From Mastigias papua (Eukaryota > Cnidaria > Scyphozoa > Rhizostomeae > Mastigiidae): a stretch of DNA of 64,000 nucleotides. Numbering within the stretch: position 1 is the first letter of the stretch; the number at the start of each line of letters is the position of its first letter. The position numbers were made by a program, and so were the translations under genes. A model generated the notes under the pieces. The model did no database searches. It worked only from the letters and a program-made list of their open reading frames with translations, and was not told the origin of the DNA. Where the stretch lies: NCBI GenBank assembly GCA_964019165.1, contig OZ025267.1:21129185-21193184 (forward strand). Reading direction: 5' to 3'. Positions 48,584 to 58,326 of this stretch are shown here, one piece after another.

Positions 48584-49399
48584 ATGCATAAACGCGCTAT
48601 ACATAAGTTTCAACGACGGTTTGTTTATACCCCTGGTATTGATGAAATATGGACGGCTGATTTGATTATTTTAAATAGGAAGGAATATGTAAAACAAAAT
48701 GATGGGTATAAATATATCTTAACAGTTATGGATACATTTAGCAGATATGCTTGGGTACGAGTCACAAAAAACAAAGATAAGAAAACAATCGCTGATGTTT
48801 TCGAGGATATTATCAAAAAAAGCAATCGTATTTGCAAGCGTCTCTGGACAGACGACGGGGGCGAGTTCTACAATCATCATTTTTTGGGTGTTTTAAAAAG
48901 GCTTAATATAATTCGTTATACGACAAAAAGTAAGTTAAAAGCAATAATGATAGAACGTTTTAATCAAACGCTTATGAATAAATTATCGATGTTATTTACA
49001 GAACGTAATAATTATCGTTATATTGATGACATACATAATATCGTGGAAAAATATAATAATACCTATCATAGTACTATTAAGATGACACCAGCCGAGGCAA
49101 GTAAAAAAGAAAATGAAGGGTTGGTTTATTATACGATTAATAATAAAAGAATAAGAGAAAGATATATACAAAATAAAAAACCTAAATTTAAAATAAATGA
49201 TCACGTGAGAATCAAAGTATCAAAAAAGCATTTTCAAAAGGGTTATGACGAAAGATGGAGTAAACAAATATATTTAATTTATAAAATAAATTTAACACTT
49301 CCTCCAACATATAAAATTAAAGAAATTTTAGAAAATGGAAAATATAAATATGTTACAAAAAATTTTTATGAACAAGAATTACAAAAAACAAAATTTTAA
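48584..49399 (+). CDS. Retroviral-type (DDE) integrase of Polinton type
   Basis: It inserts the viral DNA ends into the host genome. From the ATG, residues 7-17 are the basic HKFQRRFVYTP segment. The catalytic triad reads D26 (TADLI), D90 (WTDDGGEFYN) and E124 (MIERFNQTL), and a KMTPAEASKKENEG block follows, typical of Polinton integrases. The C-terminal part has the SH3/chromo-like HVRIK...F.KGYDERWS stretch. There is no TATA motif before this ATG, unlike its neighbours. The frame is open back to 48506, and the codons just upstream (KQYAKE) look like the conserved HHCC-distal lead-in of this family, so the true N-terminus may lie upstream. Confidence 0.92.
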   Translation: MHKRAIHKFQRRFVYTPGIDEIWTADLIILNRKEYVKQNDGYKYILTVMDTFSRYAWVRVTKNKDKKTIADVFEDIIKKSNRICKRLWTDDGGEFYNHHFLGVLKRLNIIRYTTKSKLKAIMIERFNQTLMNKLSMLFTERNNYRYIDDIHNIVEKYNNTYHSTIKMTPAEASKKENEGLVYYTINNKRIRERYIQNKKPKFKINDHVRIKVSKKHFQKGYDERWSKQIYLIYKINLTLPPTYKIKEILENGKYKYVTKNFYEQELQKTKF

Positions 49400-49438
49400 A
49401 AAAAAAGACTTAAAGAAAATTTTATATATATAAATTAT

Positions 49439-52400
49439 ATGGATAATCAATTTGAAAATTTTATTACTGTATATAAAAATATTCTTAATAAAAAAAATAA
49501 TAGAGATATTAAAAAAATAATATTTTTTGCTTTACAAAGTATTAAAAATTATGATATTACAAAATTCAAACCTAAACAGCAAATAATTATAAATCAATTA
49601 AAAAATTATTACGATAAACCAACAAAGAATAGAGAAAATGATGTTAATGGTTTGATTATGCAATATTATATAGATCAAGATGATGAAATAGATGAAGACG
49701 AAGAAGGTGTAGATATTGAATTAGACGAACAAGATAATGAAGTTAGACGATCTACAATTTTTGATGAGAATAAACAGAAATTGTATTATGATGTTGAAGA
49801 TGTCATTCAATTAGAGAAATACACAATTGAAAAATTGTTGAGTGTTTATAACATTACGTTAAAACCGCATTTAGATGATGAAATTGGTCAATGGTTTTGT
49901 GAGGACCAATTAGAATTCAGTAAACCGTATAAACGTGTATTTATAAAAAAATATATAAAAAAATATGGTATCATAAAATGTAACACAGTTGTTCAAGTTA
50001 TAATGATTTCAGTTCATGATAAAAAGAAAAAAATCTATCCAATATTTCAAACAAAATATACTATAATAAGAAACGCAGAAGACGTAGATTATTTCTTGCG
50101 TCAAAGTGAATTAGATATTAAATCACGTATTGGTGTGTTCACAAAAAAGATGAATGCAAAAGAAAGCGTTGAAACTACACAGATCAGTCCATCGGGCTTT
50201 ATAGACATGGGTATTGAATATGAGAGACTGAATATCGTTAAGATAAGAAATGTATTTGCTTCGGGTTATATTGAACTTCCTTATAGAATTATTAACACAA
50301 AGAGTTGTATTAATATTAAAAATAATGACGAAAAATGTTTCTTATATTGTCATTTGTTACACGAACGATACAGAAAAAATGGATTTAAAAAAATACAAGG
50401 CGCGGAACGGCTTCACGGAGAAAAAGCATTTAATTATAATAATGAAATGATTCATTTGAATTATGAAAATATTCATTTTCCAATATCATATAATACGTTT
50501 TATATCATAAAAAAAATTGAAGAACAGAATCAAATAAGAATTAACCTTTTTGAGTATAAAGAAGGTAAAAAGAATGACATCGTACCAATATATCATTCTA
50601 AAAAGGAGTTTGAAAATTGTATGAATTTATTAGTTATTAATGATAAAAAAAAGAAATATCATTATGTATATATTAAAAATATAAATGGTTTGTTACGATC
50701 AAATCTACAACACGATGGTACGAAATTTTGTGAAAATTGTTTTAAAAATTTTAGTACAAAAAAAGCATTTGATTCAATAAATCATAAATGCAATCACAAG
50801 TATGATTCATCAGAATTGCCAAGTCATATGGCCATTGTAGATAATAAATTAGTTAAATGTCCCATTGATATGTATGTGAAGGAATTTAACAAAAAACATA
50901 CAATATTTTTACCGTTTGTTATGTATTGTGATTTCGAGTCTATATTAAAAAAATCAATAGATGAAAAACATCCTGATAAACGGCAACATGAATTATCAAG
51001 TTATTGTTATAATTTAGTCTGTCGTGAAAGACCTATTTTTAATCGATTTAAATTATATCGAGGTAATGGAGAAGAGTCTGTTATTGATCATTTTTTAAAT
51101 GAAGTTAAAACAAACGTTTTAGAGCATATAAAACAATGCAAAAAGAAATTCTATGCTTTACCTGTTTTGACAGACGAACAATTGAAACGGCATAAGAAAA
51201 TAAAAAAATGTGAATTCTGTAATGTAAAATTCGATACTGAAATAAAAAAAGTGCAACATCATAATCATTTATCGGGTGATTTTATTGCTACAATATGCCA
51301 ATCATGTAACTCTAAGATTCGTGTTGATTCTACTTTATATATCGTATTTCACTATCTAAGAGGCTATGACATACACTATATCATAACTAAAATAAATGAT
51401 TATTTTAAGGATTCTAATATTAATCTTTTAGGGCATAATAGCTCAAGTATTTTCCATGTTGGAATACAAAATAATATTAAGATCATTGATTCACATGAGT
51501 ATATCAAAGGATCATTGAAAAGTTTATCGGAAAACTTAAAAAATAAAGATATAATTCACACACGTGAATTAGTTAATAAATACGGCCGTGAATATTTAAT
51601 TAAAGATATATTCCCATTTCGATATGTCGATAGTTTTTCAAAATATAATGAAAATACGTTTCCCGACATTGAATATTTTGACAACATAAATAAAGATACA
51701 TATAATAAATACAGAAAATTTTATTATTTTATGTTTAACACCTTGGGTGAATATTCTGATTATTATTTAAGCAAGGACGTGAAATTATTATCTGATATAA
51801 TGGAATCTTATAGAGGGTTGTTTATGGATAAATACGGTACTGAAATATTTTCGCATTATAGTATTAATTCATTGACATGGGAAGTCATGAAAAAATGCTG
51901 CCCGGTACAAATAAAGATTTTAGATAATTACAAAATTTATAGCGCGTTTGAATCGATGGTAAGAGGAGGATTATGTGATATTGCATCTATGAGATATGCA
52001 TGTGCAAATAATAAATATATGAAACATTATGATCCAACCACAGAATCTTCATATATAATGCATTTTGATATAAACTCGATGTATGGACACGTTATGAGAT
52101 CTTATCCGTTACCATATGATGAGTTTTCTTATTTAACAAACGAAGAGATACAACAATTTAATATATGGGATTATGATATAAATAGCGAATATGGTTATAT
52201 TCTTAATATTGACATTAGTGAAATCGATATAAAATATCATGATTTTTATAACGATTTACCACTATTCCCTGTTAAAAATAAACTATTAAAGAAAAACTTA
52301 AGTGATTATCAAAAAAAAATATTAAAAGACAAATCATTCATTTCTACCGAAAAATTAATATGTGATTTATATAAAAAAGAAAATTACACATTACATTATC

Positions 52401-53329
52401 TTACATTGCAATTTTATTTAAAAATGCCTGGTTTTAAAATTAAAGATATAAATTATATCATTAAATTCAAACAAGCAAAATTTATGAAAGATTATATCGA
52501 ATACAATCATAAAAATAGAATTGAGGCTGACAATAATAATGACAAATTGATGTACAAACTTATGATAAATTCATGTTTTGGTAGAACGCTTTTAAATAAA
52601 ATGAAATACTCAAGTAATATAAAGATGTTTAACGATGATGATTATGAAAAAGTTTTAAAAATAATATCTAGCGATCGATTTAAAGATTATGAAATAATCG
52701 ATGAGAATAATGCTCTATTAAATATTGAAAAACAATGTATAAAATTAGACTCGCCATCGTACATTGGCTCATGTATTTTAGACTTGTCGAAAATAATTTT
52801 CTATGATAATTTCTATAAATTGAAAAAAATATATGGTAATAATATTTCATTAATGTATTATGATACTGATTCGTATTTATGTCATATTAAAACTGATGAT
52901 GTTTACAAAGATATGAGTGAAATGGATATTTTTGACATGACATCTTATAAATCTGATTTTAAATACTATAAACAAGGAGTTTATGAAATGGGTCTATTAA
53001 AAGATGAAAATTCTGAATATAATTCACAAATTGTTGAGGCGTGCGCTTTGAAGAGTAAATTATATGGATATATAAAAGAGAATGAAAAAGTTAAATTTAA
53101 AGGTATTAAAAATCAAATAGATTTTCAATCATTAAAAGATGCTATATTTGATAATGAAACAATTAAAAGTGAATTTTATACAATAAAAGCTAAAGATCAT
53201 AAAATATTTTCATACACAGATCAAAAATTATTAATGTCATATACAGATAAACGTTATTTATATAATCCTGTTATGTCATATGCTTATGGTCATTACATGA
53301 TTGATAATAATTATGAAAATATGATATAA
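49439..53329 (+). CDS. Protein-primed family B DNA polymerase
   Basis: A 1296-residue replicase for linear genomes with terminal protein. The N-terminal 430 residues are the long acidic/basic extension usual in Polintons and may include the priming protein. A zinc finger (FCENCFKNF) sits near 430. Exonuclease motifs: CDFES near 497, YLRGYDIHYI near 638, YYLSKDVKLL near 776. Polymerase motifs: A, DINSMYGHVM near 878; B, KLMINSCFG near 1039; C, YYDTDS near 1140. All catalytic acids are present. Between the first two exonuclease motifs there is an HNH/endonuclease-VII-like insert (CEFC, HHNHLSGDF, CQSCN; about 590-625), also known in related polymerases. The start follows TATATATAAATTAT. Confidence 0.95.
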   Translation: MDNQFENFITVYKNILNKKNNRDIKKIIFFALQSIKNYDITKFKPKQQIIINQLKNYYDKPTKNRENDVNGLIMQYYIDQDDEIDEDEEGVDIELDEQDNEVRRSTIFDENKQKLYYDVEDVIQLEKYTIEKLLSVYNITLKPHLDDEIGQWFCEDQLEFSKPYKRVFIKKYIKKYGIIKCNTVVQVIMISVHDKKKKIYPIFQTKYTIIRNAEDVDYFLRQSELDIKSRIGVFTKKMNAKESVETTQISPSGFIDMGIEYERLNIVKIRNVFASGYIELPYRIINTKSCINIKNNDEKCFLYCHLLHERYRKNGFKKIQGAERLHGEKAFNYNNEMIHLNYENIHFPISYNTFYIIKKIEEQNQIRINLFEYKEGKKNDIVPIYHSKKEFENCMNLLVINDKKKKYHYVYIKNINGLLRSNLQHDGTKFCENCFKNFSTKKAFDSINHKCNHKYDSSELPSHMAIVDNKLVKCPIDMYVKEFNKKHTIFLPFVMYCDFESILKKSIDEKHPDKRQHELSSYCYNLVCRERPIFNRFKLYRGNGEESVIDHFLNEVKTNVLEHIKQCKKKFYALPVLTDEQLKRHKKIKKCEFCNVKFDTEIKKVQHHNHLSGDFIATICQSCNSKIRVDSTLYIVFHYLRGYDIHYIITKINDYFKDSNINLLGHNSSSIFHVGIQNNIKIIDSHEYIKGSLKSLSENLKNKDIIHTRELVNKYGREYLIKDIFPFRYVDSFSKYNENTFPDIEYFDNINKDTYNKYRKFYYFMFNTLGEYSDYYLSKDVKLLSDIMESYRGLFMDKYGTEIFSHYSINSLTWEVMKKCCPVQIKILDNYKIYSAFESMVRGGLCDIASMRYACANNKYMKHYDPTTESSYIMHFDINSMYGHVMRSYPLPYDEFSYLTNEEIQQFNIWDYDINSEYGYILNIDISEIDIKYHDFYNDLPLFPVKNKLLKKNLSDYQKKILKDKSFISTEKLICDLYKKENYTLHYLTLQFYLKMPGFKIKDINYIIKFKQAKFMKDYIEYNHKNRIEADNNNDKLMYKLMINSCFGRTLLNKMKYSSNIKMFNDDDYEKVLKIISSDRFKDYEIIDENNALLNIEKQCIKLDSPSYIGSCILDLSKIIFYDNFYKLKKIYGNNISLMYYDTDSYLCHIKTDDVYKDMSEMDIFDMTSYKSDFKYYKQGVYEMGLLKDENSEYNSQIVEACALKSKLYGYIKENEKVKFKGIKNQIDFQSLKDAIFDNETIKSEFYTIKAKDHKIFSYTDQKLLMSYTDKRYLYNPVMSYAYGHYMIDNNYENMI

Positions 53330-53433
53330 AAATTATGCATTTATCTTATAATATAAGTACAGTTAATGCACTTATCTCGTTAGTTAATTGCAACATATGT
53401 ATTTATCTCATCGGATAATTACATATCATGTAA

Positions 53434-53453
53434 TTATTATAATATATATTATA
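53434..53453 (+). promoter_or_regulatory. TATA-rich motif that fixes the next start
   Basis: TTATTATAATATATATTATA lies directly before the ATG at 53454 and decides it over the in-frame ATG at 53388. Confidence 0.6.
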
Positions 53454-54929
53454 ATGAAATTAGAAGATTATAAAAAACTTATTGAAATACAATTATTGAC
53501 TGAATCAGGGTTGCAAAATATTCTTGAAGCTAATAAGGCGTATCAAAACAATGAAATAAATAAAGATTTTAATAATGTAAAATTGTTTAAGCCAATTACA
53601 GATAGTAATAAAGAATTAATTGATCGTATTGAAAAAAAAACAGATCAAAGTGACGAAATAATAAAAAAAATTACAGACGCAATACTATTATATAATCAAC
53701 AACCACAAGCACAACCACAAGCACAGCCACAAGCACAAGCAGAAGCACAGCCACAAGCACAAGCAGAAGCACAAGCAGAAGCACAAGCAGAAGCACAAGC
53801 AGAAGCACAAGCAGAAGCACAATCGCAAGATGTTAAAAAAGAAGATGTTGGAAAATCATCTGATTTTGTTGGTGATATAATAAAAGGTAAAAGTATATTT
53901 TTATATACATCAACTAAAGGTGATGTATATACAGATTTAGAACTACTTAATTTACATGATTTGAATAAATTTTCAAAAGAAGAGTTAAAAGATTACTTAA
54001 ACAGACCACAATTGATTTCATTATCAAAACAATTAACTTCTCTTCATTACTATAGACCAAACGATGTAACATTAAAATCATATCTTGATAATTTAAATGA
54101 TTATAAAAAAAAAATAAAAGATATAATAGATAGTAAAAAAAATAAAGAAACAAGTAATGATACTACAAAACCTTTAAAAACAAAAGATAAAGAAAGCGAA
54201 GAAACAAGTAATGATACTACAAAACCTTTAAAAACAATAGAAAATAAAGAAAACGAAGAAACAAGTAATGATAAAGATATAATATCACGTCCTTTTAAAA
54301 TAGTGGCACGTAAAGAAGTAGAAGGTCAAGGTATTAAAAAACGAAGAAATGGCTATAAGATAAAGCACGATAAATACGGTGAAAAGATTAAAATTAACAT
54401 GGATAAAATATTTAATAATTACTATGTTGAGGCTTGGTATGACGATCGTGTGATTTACGAGAACCAGGGGGATAAAGATACTGTGGAGCTCTTGACAAAA
54501 GGTAGAATTAATAAGAAGAAAAAATATAGTAATTTATCGAAACAAATTTTCAATGATATGATGATATTATCAGGGATGATTAAAAAAAGAAATGGTAAAA
54601 ATAAATTATTAGGTGAAAGTAATATTATTTTAAACGAGAATGACTTAAAAAAAAGGATCGCATTAATACGAGGTTCTATCATTGCTGGTAACGATAACAA
54701 GAAATTACAACAGGAATTATCAAGACTTACAAATCAAGAAAACGTAACACAAAATAAAACGATCGATTCTTTATTTAATGAGTTAAAAAGTATGACGCCT
54801 TTATTAAAAACGAGTCAAGGAGACGAAAATGTTCATAATCAAGTTTATAATATTATTGATTATCTCAGAACGAATCGACATATATCACGCGATCAATATC
54901 ATAAATATATAAAAAAACATTTAATGTAA
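53454..54929 (+). CDS. Polinton protein of unknown function with Gln/Ala/Glu repeat linker
   Basis: The 491-residue protein lies between polymerase and minor capsid. Residues about 82-123 are a run of PQAQ and AEAQ units; residues about 225-285 contain repeats of a TSNDTTKPLKT type. The part after about residue 308 (RNGYKIKHDKYGEKIKI, NNYYVEAWYDDRVIY and then a YSNLSKQIFNDM segment) looks globular and resembles a conserved uncharacterised protein in other Polintons, always near the structural genes. A virion or scaffold role is an inference from position only. There is no signal peptide or membrane segment. Confidence 0.75.
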   Translation: MKLEDYKKLIEIQLLTESGLQNILEANKAYQNNEINKDFNNVKLFKPITDSNKELIDRIEKKTDQSDEIIKKITDAILLYNQQPQAQPQAQPQAQAEAQPQAQAEAQAEAQAEAQAEAQAEAQSQDVKKEDVGKSSDFVGDIIKGKSIFLYTSTKGDVYTDLELLNLHDLNKFSKEELKDYLNRPQLISLSKQLTSLHYYRPNDVTLKSYLDNLNDYKKKIKDIIDSKKNKETSNDTTKPLKTKDKESEETSNDTTKPLKTIENKENEETSNDKDIISRPFKIVARKEVEGQGIKKRRNGYKIKHDKYGEKIKINMDKIFNNYYVEAWYDDRVIYENQGDKDTVELLTKGRINKKKKYSNLSKQIFNDMMILSGMIKKRNGKNKLLGESNIILNENDLKKRIALIRGSIIAGNDNKKLQQELSRLTNQENVTQNKTIDSLFNELKSMTPLLKTSQGDENVHNQVYNIIDYLRTNRHISRDQYHKYIKKHLM

Positions 54930-54940
54930 TATAATATAAA

Positions 54941-55705
54941 ATGGATTACCCTATATATATCGATACAACAAAAATTAACGAAACCCCTAATTTATACGGT
55001 ACACATAACGATTTTTATGTTGTAATGGAAGGCGATGGCTTAGAGTTCCCTAATACTAATGAAAATTATCTTGCATTAGTTGCTTTTAATCTTAATTATA
55101 CATGGAATAACGTCGATTCTACTAAATATAATAATAATACTGTTAGATATAGCTCGGATAACGGTTCTACGTTTAAAACGATTACATTCGCTGATGGTAA
55201 TTATAGCTACTCAGATATCAGTCATTATATATCTAATTATCTTGAAAGTCAAGGTGACTCAAAAACAGGAATACAATTGTATTACGTCAGTAGTTTAAAG
55301 AAAATCTTCATTGAATTAGAGACTAACTATAAAATCGATTTTCGATCCAATAAGAGCTTCGCAAAATTATTAGGTTTTCAGAATTCAAATTCTATAATAG
55401 CAACAAGTGGTTATAGTAACGATACACCGGATATTACGAATTCTTTAGACAATATAAATGTTCATTGTAGTTTATTATCCGATGTAATTTACAATGGTGC
55501 GAGATCTGATATCCTTTATACATTTGGTATTAGTGAATATCGTATAGGTTATACAATACCAATAAAAGAGCAAAATGTATTAACTTTTCATAAGATGAAT
55601 AATTATTTAGTAAAAAGAATGCGTATTCAAATTAAAGATTCGTTAGATAGACCTGTTGATTTACGCGATCCAATTACAATGTTATTATTTATACGAAAAT
55701 ATTAA
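54941..55705 (+). CDS. Penton-like minor capsid protein (single jelly roll)
   Basis: The 254-residue protein has the length and beta-rich texture of Polinton minor capsid proteins, which form the pentameric vertices. Typical features are the early YIDTTKINETPNLYGTHNDF, an FTITF-like TFKTITFADGNYSYSDISHY segment and a KLLGF segment at about 145. The latter two resemble the penton homologues of many Polintons and virophages. It lies immediately upstream of the Ala-rich protein and the major capsid gene, in the standard morphogenesis block. The start follows AATATAATATAAA. Confidence 0.8.
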   Translation: MDYPIYIDTTKINETPNLYGTHNDFYVVMEGDGLEFPNTNENYLALVAFNLNYTWNNVDSTKYNNNTVRYSSDNGSTFKTITFADGNYSYSDISHYISNYLESQGDSKTGIQLYYVSSLKKIFIELETNYKIDFRSNKSFAKLLGFQNSNSIIATSGYSNDTPDITNSLDNINVHCSLLSDVIYNGARSDILYTFGISEYRIGYTIPIKEQNVLTFHKMNNYLVKRMRIQIKDSLDRPVDLRDPITMLLFIRKY

Positions 55706-55724
55706 TTATATCATATAATATAAG

Positions 55725-56105
55725 ATGAATAGAAGTTTTCGAGATGAGAAAATACGAGATACTTATGGTTATGGTATTAGTGACGTGTTTAAAAGTATGT
55801 TTAATTCCGCTTCTAAAAAGATAGCGAGTGAATCTGCAAAAAAAATAGCTAAAAGTGCTGTTGAAAGTGCTGCAAAATCAAGTGCTGATGTAATAGGAAA
55901 AAAGAGCGCTGAAGTTTTAGCAAATAAAATATTTAATAATACAGACAATAAAAAGACTGAACCGGTAATTGATCAATCGCAAATAAATTATGTAATACCA
56001 AATAAAGGCCAAATTATAGAAAAAGAATTAAAGAAGATATATAAGACAGAAGATGATATTAATAATAAAAGTGATATTTCAAAGAAATTCAATGAATTAT
56101 TATAA
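55725..56105 (+). CDS. Small Ala/Lys-rich structural protein candidate
   Basis: 126 residues. The region about 18-70 is a long amphipathic helix of SASKKIASESAKKIAKSAVE type, resembling core or membrane-binding minor virion proteins. The rest is polar and ends in a short acidic helix. I cannot assign a family. It stands between minor and major capsid genes, with spacers of 15-20 bases, so a virion role is likely. The start follows ATATAATATAAG. Confidence 0.6.
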   Translation: MNRSFRDEKIRDTYGYGISDVFKSMFNSASKKIASESAKKIAKSAVESAAKSSADVIGKKSAEVLANKIFNNTDNKKTEPVIDQSQINYVIPNKGQIIEKELKKIYKTEDDINNKSDISKKFNELL

Positions 56106-56120
56106 TATATAATATAAGAG

Positions 56121-57392
56121 ATGAATTTTGATTTTCGTAAAGACACTGAAAAATGCGATTTAGTAATTCAGCCACCTATTGATTCTTCACAACCAAAAAA
56201 ATATATCTTCAGAATTGGAAGTTCACAGGATTATTTACCAATCGACTGGTATAAAGCTTATTTGCATGTTTCATTAGATGTTAAAAAAAAATCAGACGGC
56301 TCTGCTCTTGCTGATGGTGCTGTTATAGCGCTTGCCAGTGATAGTTGTTCTTTAATTAATAGCTTCAAATTTGAATCTGATAGCCGTCAAATTTATTATT
56401 CTACGGACATTAATTATTCGATGATTACGAAAAACCTTATGGAAATGAGTAATGAGTATATAAATACTGCAGGAAAACGTATGTTTATGTATCCAAGCCT
56501 TAAAAATGGTACAACTGTTACTAAATACACAATGGATGCTACGACAAATACAGTAAAATCAGACAATGCAGCATACAATACTAATTATCATAAGAGAATG
56601 ATTTTAACAAAATCAACAATTGATATGATAATTCCATTAAACACCATGGAGTTCTTTCAAAGCATGAAAAACACCCTCATCCCGCCTACTAAAGTCGAAA
56701 TCACAATTGATATCGAACAGGACGATATTCTACTTTACCGTACTGGCGGCGATGATGGTAAAATAGTTATCAAGGATATATTTTTATGTTATGAAAAATT
56801 GACTTTATCAGCAGCAAATCGATTACTGTATACAAAATTCTTATCAAGTCAACAAATTATTAATTTTTATAGAGAATCTATTGTCTTCCAAACAAGCTTG
56901 AAAAATCGTGAGAAAAACATCATTCTATATGAAACAATAAATAAACCAAGAGAGCTGTTTGTTTGGTTTACTTATACGGAAAATAGAACTGGCAGACAGA
57001 CCAATGATTCGTTTGAAATAGATACAAATTCAATGGCAATAGTGAATGCAACTGTTGTTGTAAATGATAATATTCATGTACCAATGACTCCATATAATTG
57101 TTCCACACGAAGTATACAAGCTTATAACGAACTACTTAAATATATGACGAATAAAAACAAACGTGAAAGTGCGTTTATTGATTATGAATTATTTAAGACA
57201 AAGTACATGATTTTGTATTTCGATCTTAAGAATAATATAACAGATACGTTACGTAACAGTTATTGTAAAATAGAATTCAAATATATATTAAAGGATGAAA
57301 TGGCGAGCGAATACACAATATATTCGTTGATGCTTCATGAAGATCAGTATAAGATCTCGCTTATTAACGGAAAGAGTGAGATTATGAAATAA
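56121..57392 (+). CDS. Major capsid protein (double jelly-roll hexon type)
   Basis: 423 residues, within the lower range for Polinton/adintovirus hexon-like proteins, which trimerise to build the capsid faces. It is beta-rich with no transmembrane segment. Recognisable stretches include the N-terminal RIGSSQDYLPIDWYKAYLHV and the mid-protein TIDMIIPLNTMEFFQSMKN, which resembles the conserved linker before the second jelly roll (P-x-x-I-P-L-x-x-x-F). It is followed by PTKVEITIDIE. The C-terminal half keeps alternating strands. Gene position between minor capsid and pVI-like genes supports the call. The start follows ATAATATAAGAG. Confidence 0.85.
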   Translation: MNFDFRKDTEKCDLVIQPPIDSSQPKKYIFRIGSSQDYLPIDWYKAYLHVSLDVKKKSDGSALADGAVIALASDSCSLINSFKFESDSRQIYYSTDINYSMITKNLMEMSNEYINTAGKRMFMYPSLKNGTTVTKYTMDATTNTVKSDNAAYNTNYHKRMILTKSTIDMIIPLNTMEFFQSMKNTLIPPTKVEITIDIEQDDILLYRTGGDDGKIVIKDIFLCYEKLTLSAANRLLYTKFLSSQQIINFYRESIVFQTSLKNREKNIILYETINKPRELFVWFTYTENRTGRQTNDSFEIDTNSMAIVNATVVVNDNIHVPMTPYNCSTRSIQAYNELLKYMTNKNKRESAFIDYELFKTKYMILYFDLKNNITDTLRNSYCKIEFKYILKDEMASEYTIYSLMLHEDQYKISLINGKSEIMK

Positions 57393-57421
57393 ATCAATTA
57401 ATCTACAATATAATATAATAG

Positions 57422-58273
57422 ATGAAATTAATTAATGTTACATTCACACAAAATCAAAAAGATAAATTAAGAAGAGCATATAATAAACGTGAAAATATTG
57501 GATTGAAATTAGTATATAATCCACATGGAAATAAAGTTTATGTTAATCATAGACAATATAACAAATTAATGAAAGGGAAACCTGTGATTATTAATTTTAA
57601 TGATTCACATTTCCGCGCGATGAAACAAGATGGTGGTAATTTATTATCATCGTTAATAGGACCAATAACAAAACTCGCAACTAAAGTAGCACCTGCTTTA
57701 ACTAAAACAGTTTTGCCCGGTCTTGCTACAGGCGTTGCCAGTGCCCTAGGATCGTTGGGCATAGACAGTTTGTTCAGTGGTAAAGGGATTGATGGAAAAA
57801 CAGGAGATCTTATAAAAGCACTCGCTGTTATTGAGAATGAAGTCAGAAAGTTAAATAAACCACAAAAAAGTAAATTTGATGAAATTATGATGACAGGAAA
57901 CGGACAAAACGGACAGACAGGAGGGTTTCTATCTGCCCTCCTGGCTAGTATCGGGCTGCCGCTCGTCATAAAGGCACTGACCGGATCTGGTATTCATAAC
58001 CGGCCGTTTGATATGCAAAGTTATAAAACACATCCTAAGAAAATACCAATACCGCAAAATCAACAACAGCCTATTGTAAAAGAGCCTTCAGGTACAGCAT
58101 TAAAAGAGTGGGAACTATGGAATCCACCTCCTTTTAATAATGAGCATGAAATGATCGAGTACAAAGGTAAAGGTATAAAAAAAAAAAGATCAAAAACAGG
58201 AGAAGGCATCTTATTCGGGAACAGCAAAAACAACCCATTTCGAGACGTGCCTTTATTAAACATATTATTTTAA
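57422..58273 (+). CDS. Adenovirus pVI/pX-like membrane-active virion protein
   Basis: 283 residues. The N-terminal KLRRAYNKRENIGLKLVY is a basic lead-in, and a Gly/Ala-rich amphipathic stretch follows (LLSSLIGPITKLATKVAPAL and onward to about 120). A second hydrophobic Gly-rich segment, GGFLSALLASIGLPLVIKAL, is at about 165-185, then a GIHNRPFD motif seen in such proteins. The C-terminus is basic and ends NPFRDVPLLNILF. Proteins of this layout lie under the capsid and breach membranes after protease cleavage. An A11 run (58177-58187) falls in the basic tail, and the protease frame is open in the -1 phase from 58171 (see findings). Confidence 0.75.
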   Translation: MKLINVTFTQNQKDKLRRAYNKRENIGLKLVYNPHGNKVYVNHRQYNKLMKGKPVIINFNDSHFRAMKQDGGNLLSSLIGPITKLATKVAPALTKTVLPGLATGVASALGSLGIDSLFSGKGIDGKTGDLIKALAVIENEVRKLNKPQKSKFDEIMMTGNGQNGQTGGFLSALLASIGLPLVIKALTGSGIHNRPFDMQSYKTHPKKIPIPQNQQQPIVKEPSGTALKEWELWNPPPFNNEHEMIEYKGKGIKKKRSKTGEGILFGNSKNNPFRDVPLLNILF

Positions 58274-58326
58274 AATTTAAAGACACCAGTACAAGTAATA
58301 CATACTTACAGTCATGGATTGATCAC

